From Rhynchopus sp. YZ270_cl-10 (taxonomy: Eukaryota; Euglenozoa; Diplonemea; Diplonemida; Diplonemidae), in assembly GCA_964035575.1 (NCBI GenBank), contig OZ037886.1, positions 868,001 to 932,000 on the forward strand: a stretch of 64,000 nt of DNA, given 5' to 3'. Positions 51,615 through 60,222 of the stretch are shown here, in pieces; the first letter of the stretch is position 1; each line of letters opens with the position of its first letter. Below the pieces are notes generated by a model that ran no database searches, had not been told where the DNA came from, and was given only the letters and a program-made list of their open reading frames with translations. A program made the position numbers and the translations under genes.

Positions 51615-52895
51615 ATGGAAGAGCGAAGCCTTGAGATGATCGCTCTGGTATATGCGCTATGCATTTTGCTCTTTGTGTGGTTTGGGTCGAAAACTTTGGG
51701 GTTTTTTAAGGGTCTCGCCTGCGGGGCGGTGGTGGTGTTTGTGACTGGGGTTGCTGTGGGCGTGCAACGGTTCAGATGGCAAGAAAGACATGCCCAGAGA
51801 AGACAACGCAGGGAAACAAACAACGTGAACACCATCAACCAGGCCTCCGCGCACGACTCGACCACAGAATACTGCGATGGAACGACCCTCCCGATCTACC
51901 CTGGGCAGGTCTATCTTCCACCTGACCTTGACCCCACTGATATGCGTAATGGAGGAAGCCTCCGTTGGGAACCCCTCCACTGCAAAATCAAGCATCACTC
52001 CATCAAATCTGCACGCGAATGTCTCATACAAAGCAACAAAACGATGCTCTTCTTCGGCGACTCCCTGATGTACGGACTCACCCTGGGCCTCCACTTTGGC
52101 GCAGGAATGTCAAAACAATTGGTAAACAAATCACACTACAACTTCAACATGTACGTTCCCGGGGAAGAAGAAAACCTCAACCCTATCCGTTTCTCCTGGC
52201 TCAACACCGTCACCAAAGGGGACCCAAGCAATGAAGAAACCGACCCTGGGAGAGCAAAATGGATCCGCGAGGCGGATATCATCTTCCTTCACCATGGTTT
52301 ATGGGATATCGGGAAGTACTCAGAAGGGGTGTTAAACTTTTATCAGGGATTGAAGAAGCGGGTTGCAAAGATTAAGGCAGGGATGAAACCTGGGGCGAGG
52401 CTTGTAATCTACGAATTGCATAAGATTTTGAGGGACAACTGTATGGAGTATTACGACGAATGCTATAGGTGCAACCCTGACGACAAAGTGGCAGCCTATC
52501 GCGAAGCATTGCAAACGGTAGCAGCATGCCAAGATGTGTACACATACTCGACCTATGATGTAGGTGACAGATTGCGTGCACAATCTCTTGATGGAAACCA
52601 CTTTGACGGAGCTGTCCACAGCGTCGAAAAGGACATCCTCCTCAACCATCTCTGCGGCTGGGACAACGTCTCCGATGCAATCCCCTTCACAAAACGCACC
52701 GTCTGCAATGAAGAAGAAAACATCAAAAAATGGGCCTCCACCCCAGACGCATTAATCGGTAGGGAATGCATGAAAGTGTCCTGGTACGATAGAGGGTTTA
52801 TGGCGGGGACAACAAAGCCTCTGGTTAAGTCCAATACACATCCAAGAGAACTTGATACAGCGTATCTTAGGGATTTCCATGAGATTAATGGATAA
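51615..52895 (+). CDS. Membrane PC-esterase/GDSL-like protein
   Basis: 426 residues, single exon. Two hydrophobic stretches near 7-25 and 31-50 make an N-terminal anchor, then a basic stretch. The catalytic region has FFGDSLMYG with candidate Ser150, ADIIFLHHGLWD near 224 and DGNH (Asp326, His329), the GDS and DxxH motifs of the PC-esterase group (plant TBL, animal CASD1 and NXPE). Such proteins usually add or remove acetyl groups on glycans in the Golgi. Several Cys (YCDG, CMEYYDECYRCN, LCGW) fit a luminal domain. The frame opens 54 codons earlier, but that part is repeat and CT-rich DNA, so I start at this ATG. Confidence 0.72.
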   Translation: MEERSLEMIALVYALCILLFVWFGSKTLGFFKGLACGAVVVFVTGVAVGVQRFRWQERHAQRRQRRETNNVNTINQASAHDSTTEYCDGTTLPIYPGQVYLPPDLDPTDMRNGGSLRWEPLHCKIKHHSIKSARECLIQSNKTMLFFGDSLMYGLTLGLHFGAGMSKQLVNKSHYNFNMYVPGEEENLNPIRFSWLNTVTKGDPSNEETDPGRAKWIREADIIFLHHGLWDIGKYSEGVLNFYQGLKKRVAKIKAGMKPGARLVIYELHKILRDNCMEYYDECYRCNPDDKVAAYREALQTVAACQDVYTYSTYDVGDRLRAQSLDGNHFDGAVHSVEKDILLNHLCGWDNVSDAIPFTKRTVCNEEENIKKWASTPDALIGRECMKVSWYDRGFMAGTTKPLVKSNTHPRELDTAYLRDFHEING

Positions 52896-53943
52896 AAAAA
52901 ATATGGTTTTCAAATGATGCAAAAGTTTGGTAACAAAAGTTTTTCAGAAAAGCAGCAAAAAGCGAAAGAGGTCTTCGATGGACCCTTTAGAAATTTTTTT
53001 TTATAATAAAATGAAGTGTGATGAGGGTTAGGTTTGCATACGAAAAGAAAGCGAGGCTTGACATCATCTAACAAAGAACTTTTCTTTTAAAACACGATTT
53101 TTTTGAAATATTTCAAACAGAGATACCTATTTTGAATATGGCGAACAGCTGGAACCGTTTTGCTAAAATAAACACCCCTGTGATGGGGTGGTTGGGGGGG
53201 TAGGGAAGAGGGACAACGTTTCATAAAATAATCTAAAAAAAAAAAGTAATTTGTGTGTACAGAACCTTGTCAGAAGGATTGACAAAAAATGCGTGGAACT
53301 CACACGAGAAAAAAAAAGCGAGGTGTCTACACGTTGTCAATTATTCAAAAAAAAAAAAAGCAAAATGACGAATCCCATCCTCTTCCCCTACTAAGATAAC
53401 TGAACAAAAAGAACTACAACCCACCTTCTCGTTTTTTTTTGTCTTGGCTGAAAGGGGGGCGCGATAAAGTGCTATTTTGGGGCCGTCGGCCGCACTATTA
53501 TGTTTACATTTTTTTTTTTTCCACGACGCGAAGAGTTTTGAAAATACCGAGCGCAACTGAGCATCTTATGAAAAGATGTTTCGTCTATTTGTATGAAATA
53601 ATAAATTTTTCCCAATAATTTTTTGCGTTGACACACACCTTTCTCCGATGCTCTCAATCTGGTTATACTAAAACCCCCCTCACACACCTTTTTCAGCAAA
53701 ACAAAAGCCAACGCAATACAGAGAACCAACCATTTTATTGGTTCACTTTTTTAATTCAACCCCATCATCACACACCGTTCAATAGGACATTGATTACCCT
53801 TTTCTCTGCACCATTCTCCATAAAAAGGTGTCTTTGTTATGTTAAAGAGATTCTCTTTTGTGCGATTGTTGCATACTACCAACAGAAGGCTTCGGTTCTG
53901 CTCCTCACCCCCCATCACCCCTCCCACAGGAGCACAATACAAA
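52896..53943. other. Gene-free stretch
   Basis: A/T runs and one family I-like fragment. A C-rich tract with CAG at 53927-53929 lies 15 bases before the next start. Confidence 0.6.
53255..53285 (+). repeat. Family I fragment
   Basis: TGTGTACAGAACCTTGTCAG, then AAGGATTGACAA. Confidence 0.3.
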
Positions 53944-54969
53944 ATGGCCTCTTCTTCTCCTCCTTTGGCATTCTCCGCCCCTTTGGGGTATGGGAGTGAG
54001 GGGTGTGGAGGGGTGGTGGAGGAAGCGCTGCGTCTGTTTGAGGCAGCGCATGGTGTTCATGTGCTCATTGCTGCGGAGGGGGGGAGTCGGATGTTGGGGT
54101 GGGGATCGACGGACTCTGATTTTGACATTCGTTTGGTTTACGTTAAACGGATGAAGGATTACCTTACAATTGAACGCAGCGCTGCTTCTGCCATTGAGTT
54201 TGAATGCCTCGCGAACACTCACGACAACACCAGCAAGATAGAGGTGACCATGCAAGGCTGGGACCTCCCGCGCTACCTGGACCTCATCCAACAGTCCAAC
54301 CCCAACGCAATCGACTGTCTCTTCTCTCCTGTCCATTGGCGCCCCACCGCAAACAACACAGAGACATACGGAAACCGTCATGGCATGCTGCTAAAAGATG
54401 CATTGATTCCTCTCGTAAAAAAGCATATTTCATATGATAAGCACATTCATGGAAGGCTTGCGGTCGTTAAGTCAAAGTCGCCAAAGGAGCTGCGTGGAAG
54501 GATTGCAGCAAGGTGGAAGCGCAAGCGAGACACAAGCCCCGCTAAGGATGATGATATTGTGCACAACGAGGAGACGGTGTGTCCGAAGACGTACATCATT
54601 TTGCTTCGCTGCATTGCTGATGCGTCGAACCTGCTGCGCACTGTCATGACAGAAGAGGCAGTACACTTCCCCCCACCACTTCGCTTCCAAGACGGCTGGC
54701 AGCTCTACCTCGAGCACGGCGGTGTGGACGTTCCAGAGGCCCTCCAAGACTGGGTACAGACGTACCTTAACATGAAGCACACAAGCTCCAAACAGTCGCA
54801 AGACTGCAAGTCCCAGAACCGCAGTCTCCTCCTCGAAGACTTCGTCTTCGAACAGTACAACACCCTCCTCCAAGCTACCGTTGACAACGTAGAGGTGTTG
54901 AAGAATAAACACATCCCTGTCGATACCTTGAACACATTGTTCCGGTCTCTTATTGATAAGGAGGAGTGA
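53944..54969 (+). CDS. RlaP/YcgL-type nucleotidyltransferase
   Basis: 341 residues, single exon. GSRMLGWGSTDSDFDIRLVYV near 47-67 is the DNA polymerase beta-like core: the GSR loop (47-49), then metal-binding Asp59 and Asp61. This layout is typical of the RlaP family (COG3541, predicted RNA-repair nucleotidyltransferases, common in bacteria and phages). KIEVTMQGWDLPRYLDLIQQSNPNAIDCLFSP, a signature of the family, follows. The C-terminal half is helical with a basic insertion (RIAARWKRKRD). It should transfer a nucleotide to an RNA or similar acceptor; no eukaryotic role is established that I know of. Possible bacterial or viral origin, but codon use matches its neighbours. Confidence 0.8.
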   Translation: MASSSPPLAFSAPLGYGSEGCGGVVEEALRLFEAAHGVHVLIAAEGGSRMLGWGSTDSDFDIRLVYVKRMKDYLTIERSAASAIEFECLANTHDNTSKIEVTMQGWDLPRYLDLIQQSNPNAIDCLFSPVHWRPTANNTETYGNRHGMLLKDALIPLVKKHISYDKHIHGRLAVVKSKSPKELRGRIAARWKRKRDTSPAKDDDIVHNEETVCPKTYIILLRCIADASNLLRTVMTEEAVHFPPPLRFQDGWQLYLEHGGVDVPEALQDWVQTYLNMKHTSSKQSQDCKSQNRSLLLEDFVFEQYNTLLQATVDNVEVLKNKHIPVDTLNTLFRSLIDKEE

Positions 54970-55247
54970 GTGAGTGAGAGTGAGGCAGAACAATGTACCC
55001 ATGGTAGTGTTTTTTTGTAGGATGGGTGGCATAAATGTGTTCAGGAAGAATAGAATTCGAAAACGGTGGTGTGCAGACCATTTGCATGGATTGGTTGTAC
55101 AAAAATGGATGTGGGGGGAGGGTCAGAAGGGGCTGTGGTGTGCATCCCCGGCCCGCTTGCAGGAACCGCGCAACGTAGCAAACCACAGTCTTCGCAGAGC
55201 AGTCTCAAAGAATAAAAAGGGGCTCTTTGCTGCTAACCCATTTCTTA

Positions 55248-55643
55248 TACCGTAATTGTAAAAATGTTGGGCCGTAAAAATGTTGGGACAGCCCAAAAAA
55301 GGCTCGCTCGTCCCAACATTTTTACGGCCCAACATTTTTTGGGCTACTTTGGCTTGAGCCTATTTGTCTTAGCGTTTTTTTCCCACGCCCTCTTGAAAAC
55401 TTTGACACGTGCCAGTGACGTTCAACCCGCCTACTCGCTAGGTAATCGAAAAAAAAATTTTTTTTTTGCTAGCTAAGACAAATCTTCCCTAACAAAATCT
55501 ACGTAAAAATTCCCGAACGTAAATATGTTGGGCCGTAAAAATGTTGGGACGGGAATTTTTCGCCCAGCTGTCCCAACATTTTTACGGCCCAACATTTTTA
55601 CGTTTCAACTTTTTTACGTCCCAATATTTTTACAATTACGGTA
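55248..55643. mobile_element. Foldback MITE, 396 bp, Tc1/mariner-like
   Basis: The ends TACCGTAATTGTAAAAAT and its inverse ATATTTTTACAATTACGGTA are flanked by TA. Each arm carries palindromes of GGCCGTAAAAATGTTGGGAC. No coding capacity; small frames reading MLGRKNVGT on both strands are just these arms. It fits a non-autonomous Tc1/mariner relative. Confidence 0.75.
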
Positions 55644-55700
55644 TATGGCTGTCGTTTGGTTGCTGGCTGGTTGCTTTTTTATTCGCCCATTTTCCCCCCC

Positions 55701-55765
55701 TCTCTGCGATTCGATAACCAAGCGGAGAAGCTGTGGCTACGGCCAACAGAAGGCATTTGCACAAC
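55701..55765 (+). repeat. Family C double hairpin
   Basis: Hairpin 1 is TCTCTGC/GCGGAGA with one G-T pair. The second has CTGT/ACAG and GGC/GCC. GCATTTGCACAACTTCC follows. Confidence 0.55.
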
Positions 55766-56295
55766 TTCCATTTTTTTCTTCTCTGAAATCGGGTTCGCAT
55801 CAGTGCGAGCTCATTCATTGTTCATTACCACTTGGTATTCCCTTTTTATTTTTATGTGGGTGTTGGAAAAAAAAGGAAGGCACCTCCAGAACCAAAAAAA
55901 CCAAAAGTAAATGATCCCTCGACTGTTTTCATTTGGGCTATTTAGCGCAACAACGAAAACAACCCACCCCCCTTTCCTTTCGAGGCCTTTCTTTTCAACT
56001 CTGGACACAAAATTGTTCGGCGGACCAAAAAAAAACCCCATTCTGGTTTACTGTTCATCCTAACCCCAAGCCTTCTTCTTTTTTTTTTCAACACCCTATT
56101 ATACCATCTATTCAGTAGAATAGTTAGTATATGAAACAATTTCAACACCAGATGAAAAACAAAGCACACGTCTCCCTCCACCTACTTGCCCCCCCTTACA
56201 ACCCCCTCTTCCCCTCCTTCCCCCTCACCACCCTCACCCTTCCCCTCCCTCTCTCTCATTCCACAATCTCAGGGCAAGCCCAACCCCACCACAAG

Positions 56296-57873
56296 ATGAT
56301 GGCCCCTGCAGGCGCAGGCGGTGTGGTCGATGTCGACCCTTCCGAACGCATGCCGCCAAACAAACTCGACAAAGCTGTGTACGCATTAAGCCTTCTGCGC
56401 AGACGGAAGTTCGACCTCGCTATGGAGGAGTGCACCGGGCTTCTCGATGCAAACCCATACGACATACAGGTCTGGTATATGAAGACCCGCGCGATGACGC
56501 AGAAGAACTGGATTGACGACACAGACATGGAAGACGAAGGGGTGGCGGAGCTGCTCTTGGATGAGAACGCGATCAACTCTATGCCCCGCCCTGGCACTTC
56601 CTTCGAACGCCCGAATTCCCAGGCGTCAACGGGGTCTGGTTCACAGGCTGTTCGACCGTCTTCAGGGATGGGAAGGCCTCAATCAGGTTTCTTGCGTCCA
56701 GGGACAGGAACACGACCTGGTTCAAAGTCTGGCTCTGTGGAGGCAGCCTTCCAAGGTGCACGCCCAGGATCTGCCAGGCCGGTGACTTCTGCAGGGCGCT
56801 ATGTGCGTCTGGGTACGGCATCGATCCGGTCTGATGTAGGAGGTCCGTTTATTAATACCGCAAAGTTTGATATGAAAAAATATGCCCAACGGCCGCCTCT
56901 CGCAAAGGTGCTCTGTGATTACCTATTGTATCATGAGCACAACCCGATGAAAGCGTTGGAGTTGGGTGCAGAGGCAACGAAGGTGGAGGGGTTCAATGAT
57001 TGGTGGTGGAAGGCGAGACTCGGGAAGTGTTTGTACCAGCTTGGGCTTTATAGAGATGCGGAGAAGCAGTTTAAAAGCTCGCTGAAAAACCAGGAAATGA
57101 TTGTAACGTATCTGGAGCTTGGGAAGGTGTTTCATAGGTTGGACCAGCCGCTTACTTCGCTTGATCTCTTTGAGAAGGGGATTGAGAAGCATGCGAATGA
57201 TACCCATCTTTTGCTGGCAACGGCTAGAATACACGAACAGCTGAACAACTCAGAGCAGTCTGTTGCGTACTACAAGGACGTTCTTGCGTTGGATTCAAGC
57301 AACACCGAGGCGATTGCGTGTCTCGCAACGAACCACTTCTACGAGGACCAGCCAGAAATTGCGCTTCGTCTGTTCAGACGTCTTCTGCAGATGGGAGTCG
57401 TGAACACAGAGTTGTGGAATAACCTTGGGCTGTGTTGCTTCAATGCATCGCAATATGATATGACGTTATCATGCTTTGAACGTGCGTTGTCCTTAGCGAG
57501 TGATGAGAATATGGCAGATATTTGGTACAACATTGGTCAAATTGCAATCGGTATTGGTGACCTTGGGCTTGCATACCAAGCGTTCAAGGTAGCAATCTCA
57601 GTGGACTCCAACCATGCGGAGAGCTTCAACAACCTCGGAATCCTCGAACTCCGCAAGCAAAACGTCGACCAAGCCAGAAGCAACTTCCAAACCTCCACCC
57701 GCCTCAACCCACACATCCACGAGCCCCTCTTTAACGGTGGTCTTCTCGCATTCAAGCTTGGCGATTTCCAAGAAGCCTATACCCTCACCATGAAAGCCCT
57801 CGAGCAATACCCCGAACACACAGAAAGCTTGGAGCTCAAGAAACAGCTCAGACAACACTTCACTGCAATTTAA
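56296..57873 (+). CDS. TTC8: Bardet-Biedl syndrome 8 / tetratricopeptide repeat protein 8
   Basis: 525 residues, single exon, matching the usual 500-540 of BBS8. The N-terminal block (LDKAVYALSLLRRRKFDLAMEE, DIQVWYMKTRAMT, a DEG acidic turn, MPRPGTS) is diagnostic. A Gly/Ser/Pro linker follows and then about eight TPR helix pairs from 225 to the end, including WWWKARLGKCLYQLGLYRDAEKQFKSSL and HAESFNNLGILELRKQNVDQARSNF. BBS8 is a core part of the BBSome, the coat that moves membrane proteins in cilia and flagella. Its presence shows the organism builds a flagellum. The frame opens 55 codons further 5', but that part is a CT-rich tract ending in CAG, so the start is the first ATG after it. Confidence 0.92.
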   Translation: MMAPAGAGGVVDVDPSERMPPNKLDKAVYALSLLRRRKFDLAMEECTGLLDANPYDIQVWYMKTRAMTQKNWIDDTDMEDEGVAELLLDENAINSMPRPGTSFERPNSQASTGSGSQAVRPSSGMGRPQSGFLRPGTGTRPGSKSGSVEAAFQGARPGSARPVTSAGRYVRLGTASIRSDVGGPFINTAKFDMKKYAQRPPLAKVLCDYLLYHEHNPMKALELGAEATKVEGFNDWWWKARLGKCLYQLGLYRDAEKQFKSSLKNQEMIVTYLELGKVFHRLDQPLTSLDLFEKGIEKHANDTHLLLATARIHEQLNNSEQSVAYYKDVLALDSSNTEAIACLATNHFYEDQPEIALRLFRRLLQMGVVNTELWNNLGLCCFNASQYDMTLSCFERALSLASDENMADIWYNIGQIAIGIGDLGLAYQAFKVAISVDSNHAESFNNLGILELRKQNVDQARSNFQTSTRLNPHIHEPLFNGGLLAFKLGDFQEAYTLTMKALEQYPEHTESLELKKQLRQHFTAI

Positions 57874-57897
57874 AAAAAAAAAATGAGAGCAAAAAAG

Positions 57898-57944
57898 AGT
57901 GGAGTTCATCTTCGGGGTGTCTACACTAAAATAACCAAGTTTTC
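57898..57944 (+). repeat. Family A repeat
   Basis: AGTGGAGTTCATCTTCGGGG to ATAACCAAGTTTTC, then A-rich DNA. It begins 25 bases after the BBS8 stop. Confidence 0.65.
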
Positions 57945-58232
57945 AAAAAAGAAAAAAAGGGTGGATTACACACAAAATAATGGGTTAAATGGGGGGGATG
58001 GGGGGATTTTTTTTTGCGATATATTTTTTAACCATAAAAACTTTAACTTTTAACAACAAACAAATTAACAAACCTAAAAAAAAAAAGACAGAAAATAAAT
58101 CTCTTTTCCCTGTTGGGTAAAATCTGTTACAACAGTTTTTACTCATCACCACGAGACCACGACTGGAGGGCATGTGAACAACACACTGAATGCCCCAATA
58201 CACAACTGATTAAAAGCGTTTCGTTTTTTTGA

Positions 58233-58265
58233 GGTCATATTTGAGTACATATCCCCACCTCTTTG
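58233..58265 (+). repeat. Family I fragment
   Basis: CATATTTGAGTACATATCCC, then TTTGGTG. Confidence 0.3.
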
Positions 58266-58369
58266 GTGTTTGTATCTCCTTCAGTGGTTCTTCTTAACCC
58301 TCCCCCCCTTTGTTCTGAGGGTAGCGTTTTTTTTTTTGTTTTGCTACAAAAAAGTTTTTATTTTGATAC

Positions 58370-58416
58370 TTTAAGCACCACGAAGCTTAGGTTCATCTTA
58401 CAAAAAAAAAACTTTT
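58370..58416 (+). repeat. Family E repeat
   Basis: TTTAAGCACCACGAAGCTTA, then GGTTCATCTTAC and AACTTTT. Confidence 0.55.
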
Positions 58417-58510
58417 ATTCTTTTTACACTAACAATAACCGAATGGTTGAAACGAGGGGGGGGGGAGGACGGACTGATTTTTTGAGATCTTTTTTTATAA
58501 TTTTTTTTAA

Positions 58511-58540
58511 AGATGCGCATGCACGAGAGGCACATTCATT
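58511..58540 (+). repeat. Family D hairpin
   Basis: AGATGCGCATGCACGAGAGG, then CACATTCATT. Loop ACGAGAG. Confidence 0.65.
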
Positions 58541-58725
58541 TTCACCTTTTCTTGTTTTCTTTTTTGTGGGGGGAAGGGAAGCAAACGGTGTGCACATAAA
58601 AAAAACCGACACAACTTTTCAACAAAGTTAACAACATCCCCCATCTTTCCCTCTACACCACACCTTCTCCCATTCTTCATCTTTGCAAATTAGGTGTTCT
58701 CCCTTCCCTCACACACCTCTACACA

Positions 58726-59337
58726 ATGCAACGAACGCTCGCAAACCTTGCTTCCAATCTGGCGACTTCATCCATACCCGACCCCGATACCATTATCAAA
58801 GATCGACACAAACTTGAAGGGGTCGGGGATAGACGGAAGGAACGGTACGTCTGGTATTGGGTTAACAAATATTTGCGGCCGGTTAAATGGATTGCACTTG
58901 GGGCAGTGGGTGGGGTAGTACTGTGCAGTGCACGAGACGGGTTCAAAACGGCAACTCTGAAGAAGGAGTGTTTCTTCACAAAGCGTGGGGAACAAAGCTT
59001 TCAGATAGTGGGCTACGCGTGGGACCAGCGGATGAAGGACTTTAACGTGGTGTACCGCCCTCTCTTCCACGAGGCAGGGTGTCTCAGAGGGGATGAACCC
59101 CACCTACTAGGTACCTGCCACATCTCATACTTCGATGAAGTTGTTAAATACGGTGATCTCGACCTCAAAGCGAAGTCCTTCGTCATCCCCGGGCCTTTCA
59201 CATATGATCCCGAGTGGAAGTACCCCACCCACCTCCACAGCACAACCGGGTCTACCCCGCCAGAGATTACTCCTTCTTCCGCACCGTACACGGTCTCAGG
59301 GTTTGGTACCAGCAGTCATGTTGTGTATAAAAAATGA
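58726..59337 (+). CDS. Membrane-anchored DUF1653-like protein
   Basis: 203 residues, single exon. A hydrophobic segment near 54-68 (WIALGAVGGVVLCSA) would cross a membrane once. Behind it, GEQSFQIVGYAWDQRMKDFNVVYRPLFHE and ISYFDEVV recall the short DUF1653 fold (a pattern of VVYRxLY and a late F-E-x-V), but the match is loose. The last 45 residues are Pro/Ser/Thr-rich. The N-terminus (MQRTLANLASNLATSS) is mildly amphipathic, so mitochondrial placement is possible. Function unknown. Confidence 0.65.
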   Translation: MQRTLANLASNLATSSIPDPDTIIKDRHKLEGVGDRRKERYVWYWVNKYLRPVKWIALGAVGGVVLCSARDGFKTATLKKECFFTKRGEQSFQIVGYAWDQRMKDFNVVYRPLFHEAGCLRGDEPHLLGTCHISYFDEVVKYGDLDLKAKSFVIPGPFTYDPEWKYPTHLHSTTGSTPPEITPSSAPYTVSGFGTSSHVVYKK

Positions 59338-59734
59338 TTTTTCTCTTTTCTGTTTTCTTCTGATGAAGAAGTGTGCGGAGGAGTGGGGGGGGGGGTGTGT
59401 GGGGCTATGGGGAGAGGGTTCAAAAGATTGTCGCTGTCTTAGATGCGAGGAGTCGATGTTCATCTCAAAGGGGGGGGTTTTTTTTTTGATAAAACAACTT
59501 GTTGTCAATTCTAAAAAGATTGGAGGCAGCGCTGCAGGGCAAACAAAACGGATTGAAAAAAACAGAAGCTTGCTTGTTTTCTTTGAGTACTCAATTAACC
59601 ACAACAACCGTACTTCAGTTTAACACATTTTTTCACCTTTTTGTTTTCCCGGCTTTGAGCGCACAAACAAAAGACCCGATCTTTTTTGTAAGTGAAGTGC
59701 TCTCTGTGTGGGGGGAAAGGGAGGTTCGGAGACA

Positions 59735-59800
59735 ACCAGTACCCCCCTGCGTTCACCTATGTACGGTGAAGCGTTTTGCACTTTCAACTCCTCTCTTGGT
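59735..59800 (+). repeat. Family C tail
   Basis: CCTGCGTTCACC, then GTGAAGCGTTTTGCACTTTC and AACTCCTC. Confidence 0.45.
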
Positions 59801-60040
59801 TTTCCCCTGATTGTCTGCCCCCCCAAGGCGAAACGTAAGGCGCTCTGATAGGGGGGGAGACTAAAGAAATAGAAAACCGGGGGGTGTTCACATAGAGAAC
59901 GCAAAAAAAAAAAAGGCGGAATTCCCATTCATTTTATAAATCTTTTTTATTCCTCTACGGTGATTACATCTGTTTATTTTCTAACAGAGAGCCCCCAACC
60001 GGACCCTGCAACTCAATAACCCTTCAATGATCCTTTCATC

Positions 60041-60155
60041 TGATGAGGAAGCGGGAGTAGAGCATATCAGATGTGAACCACGAATGAAGAACTGCATGGT
60101 AGGGGTACATCCATGGTCATGCTACCGAAGGTACACTGTTGTATTTCAAGTCAAA
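60041..60155 (+). repeat. Family B repeat, long form, ahead of a gene
   Basis: CTGATGAGGAAGCGGGAGTA, CATATCAGATGTGAACC, AACTGCATGGTAGG and AAGGTACACTGTTGTATTTC. It lacks the central loop segment present in other copies. Confidence 0.65.
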
Positions 60156-60222
60156 AACTTTGTTTTAATAATTCGATTATTTAACCATTTATCCCTTCCT
60201 TTCCAGGGCATATACACAAGAA

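Larger units (their letters stand above)
54970..56295. other. Gene-free stretch with a foldback element and a C repeat
   Basis: It ends in a CT-rich tract and CAG at 56270-56272, 23 bases before the BBS8 start codon. Confidence 0.6.
57874..58725. other. Gene-free stretch with repeats A, I, E and D
   Basis: Homopolymers and pyrimidine tracts. A TAG at 58691-58693 and a CT-rich stretch precede the next gene. Confidence 0.6.
59338..60222. other. Gene-free stretch with C-tail and long B repeats
   Basis: T runs and two repeats. The stretch ends at the acceptor TTTCCAG (60206), 16 bases before the next start codon. Confidence 0.55.

Noticed and set aside
55264-55476. Small frames beginning MLGRKNVGT on both strands
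   Set aside because: Products of the palindromic arms of the foldback element.
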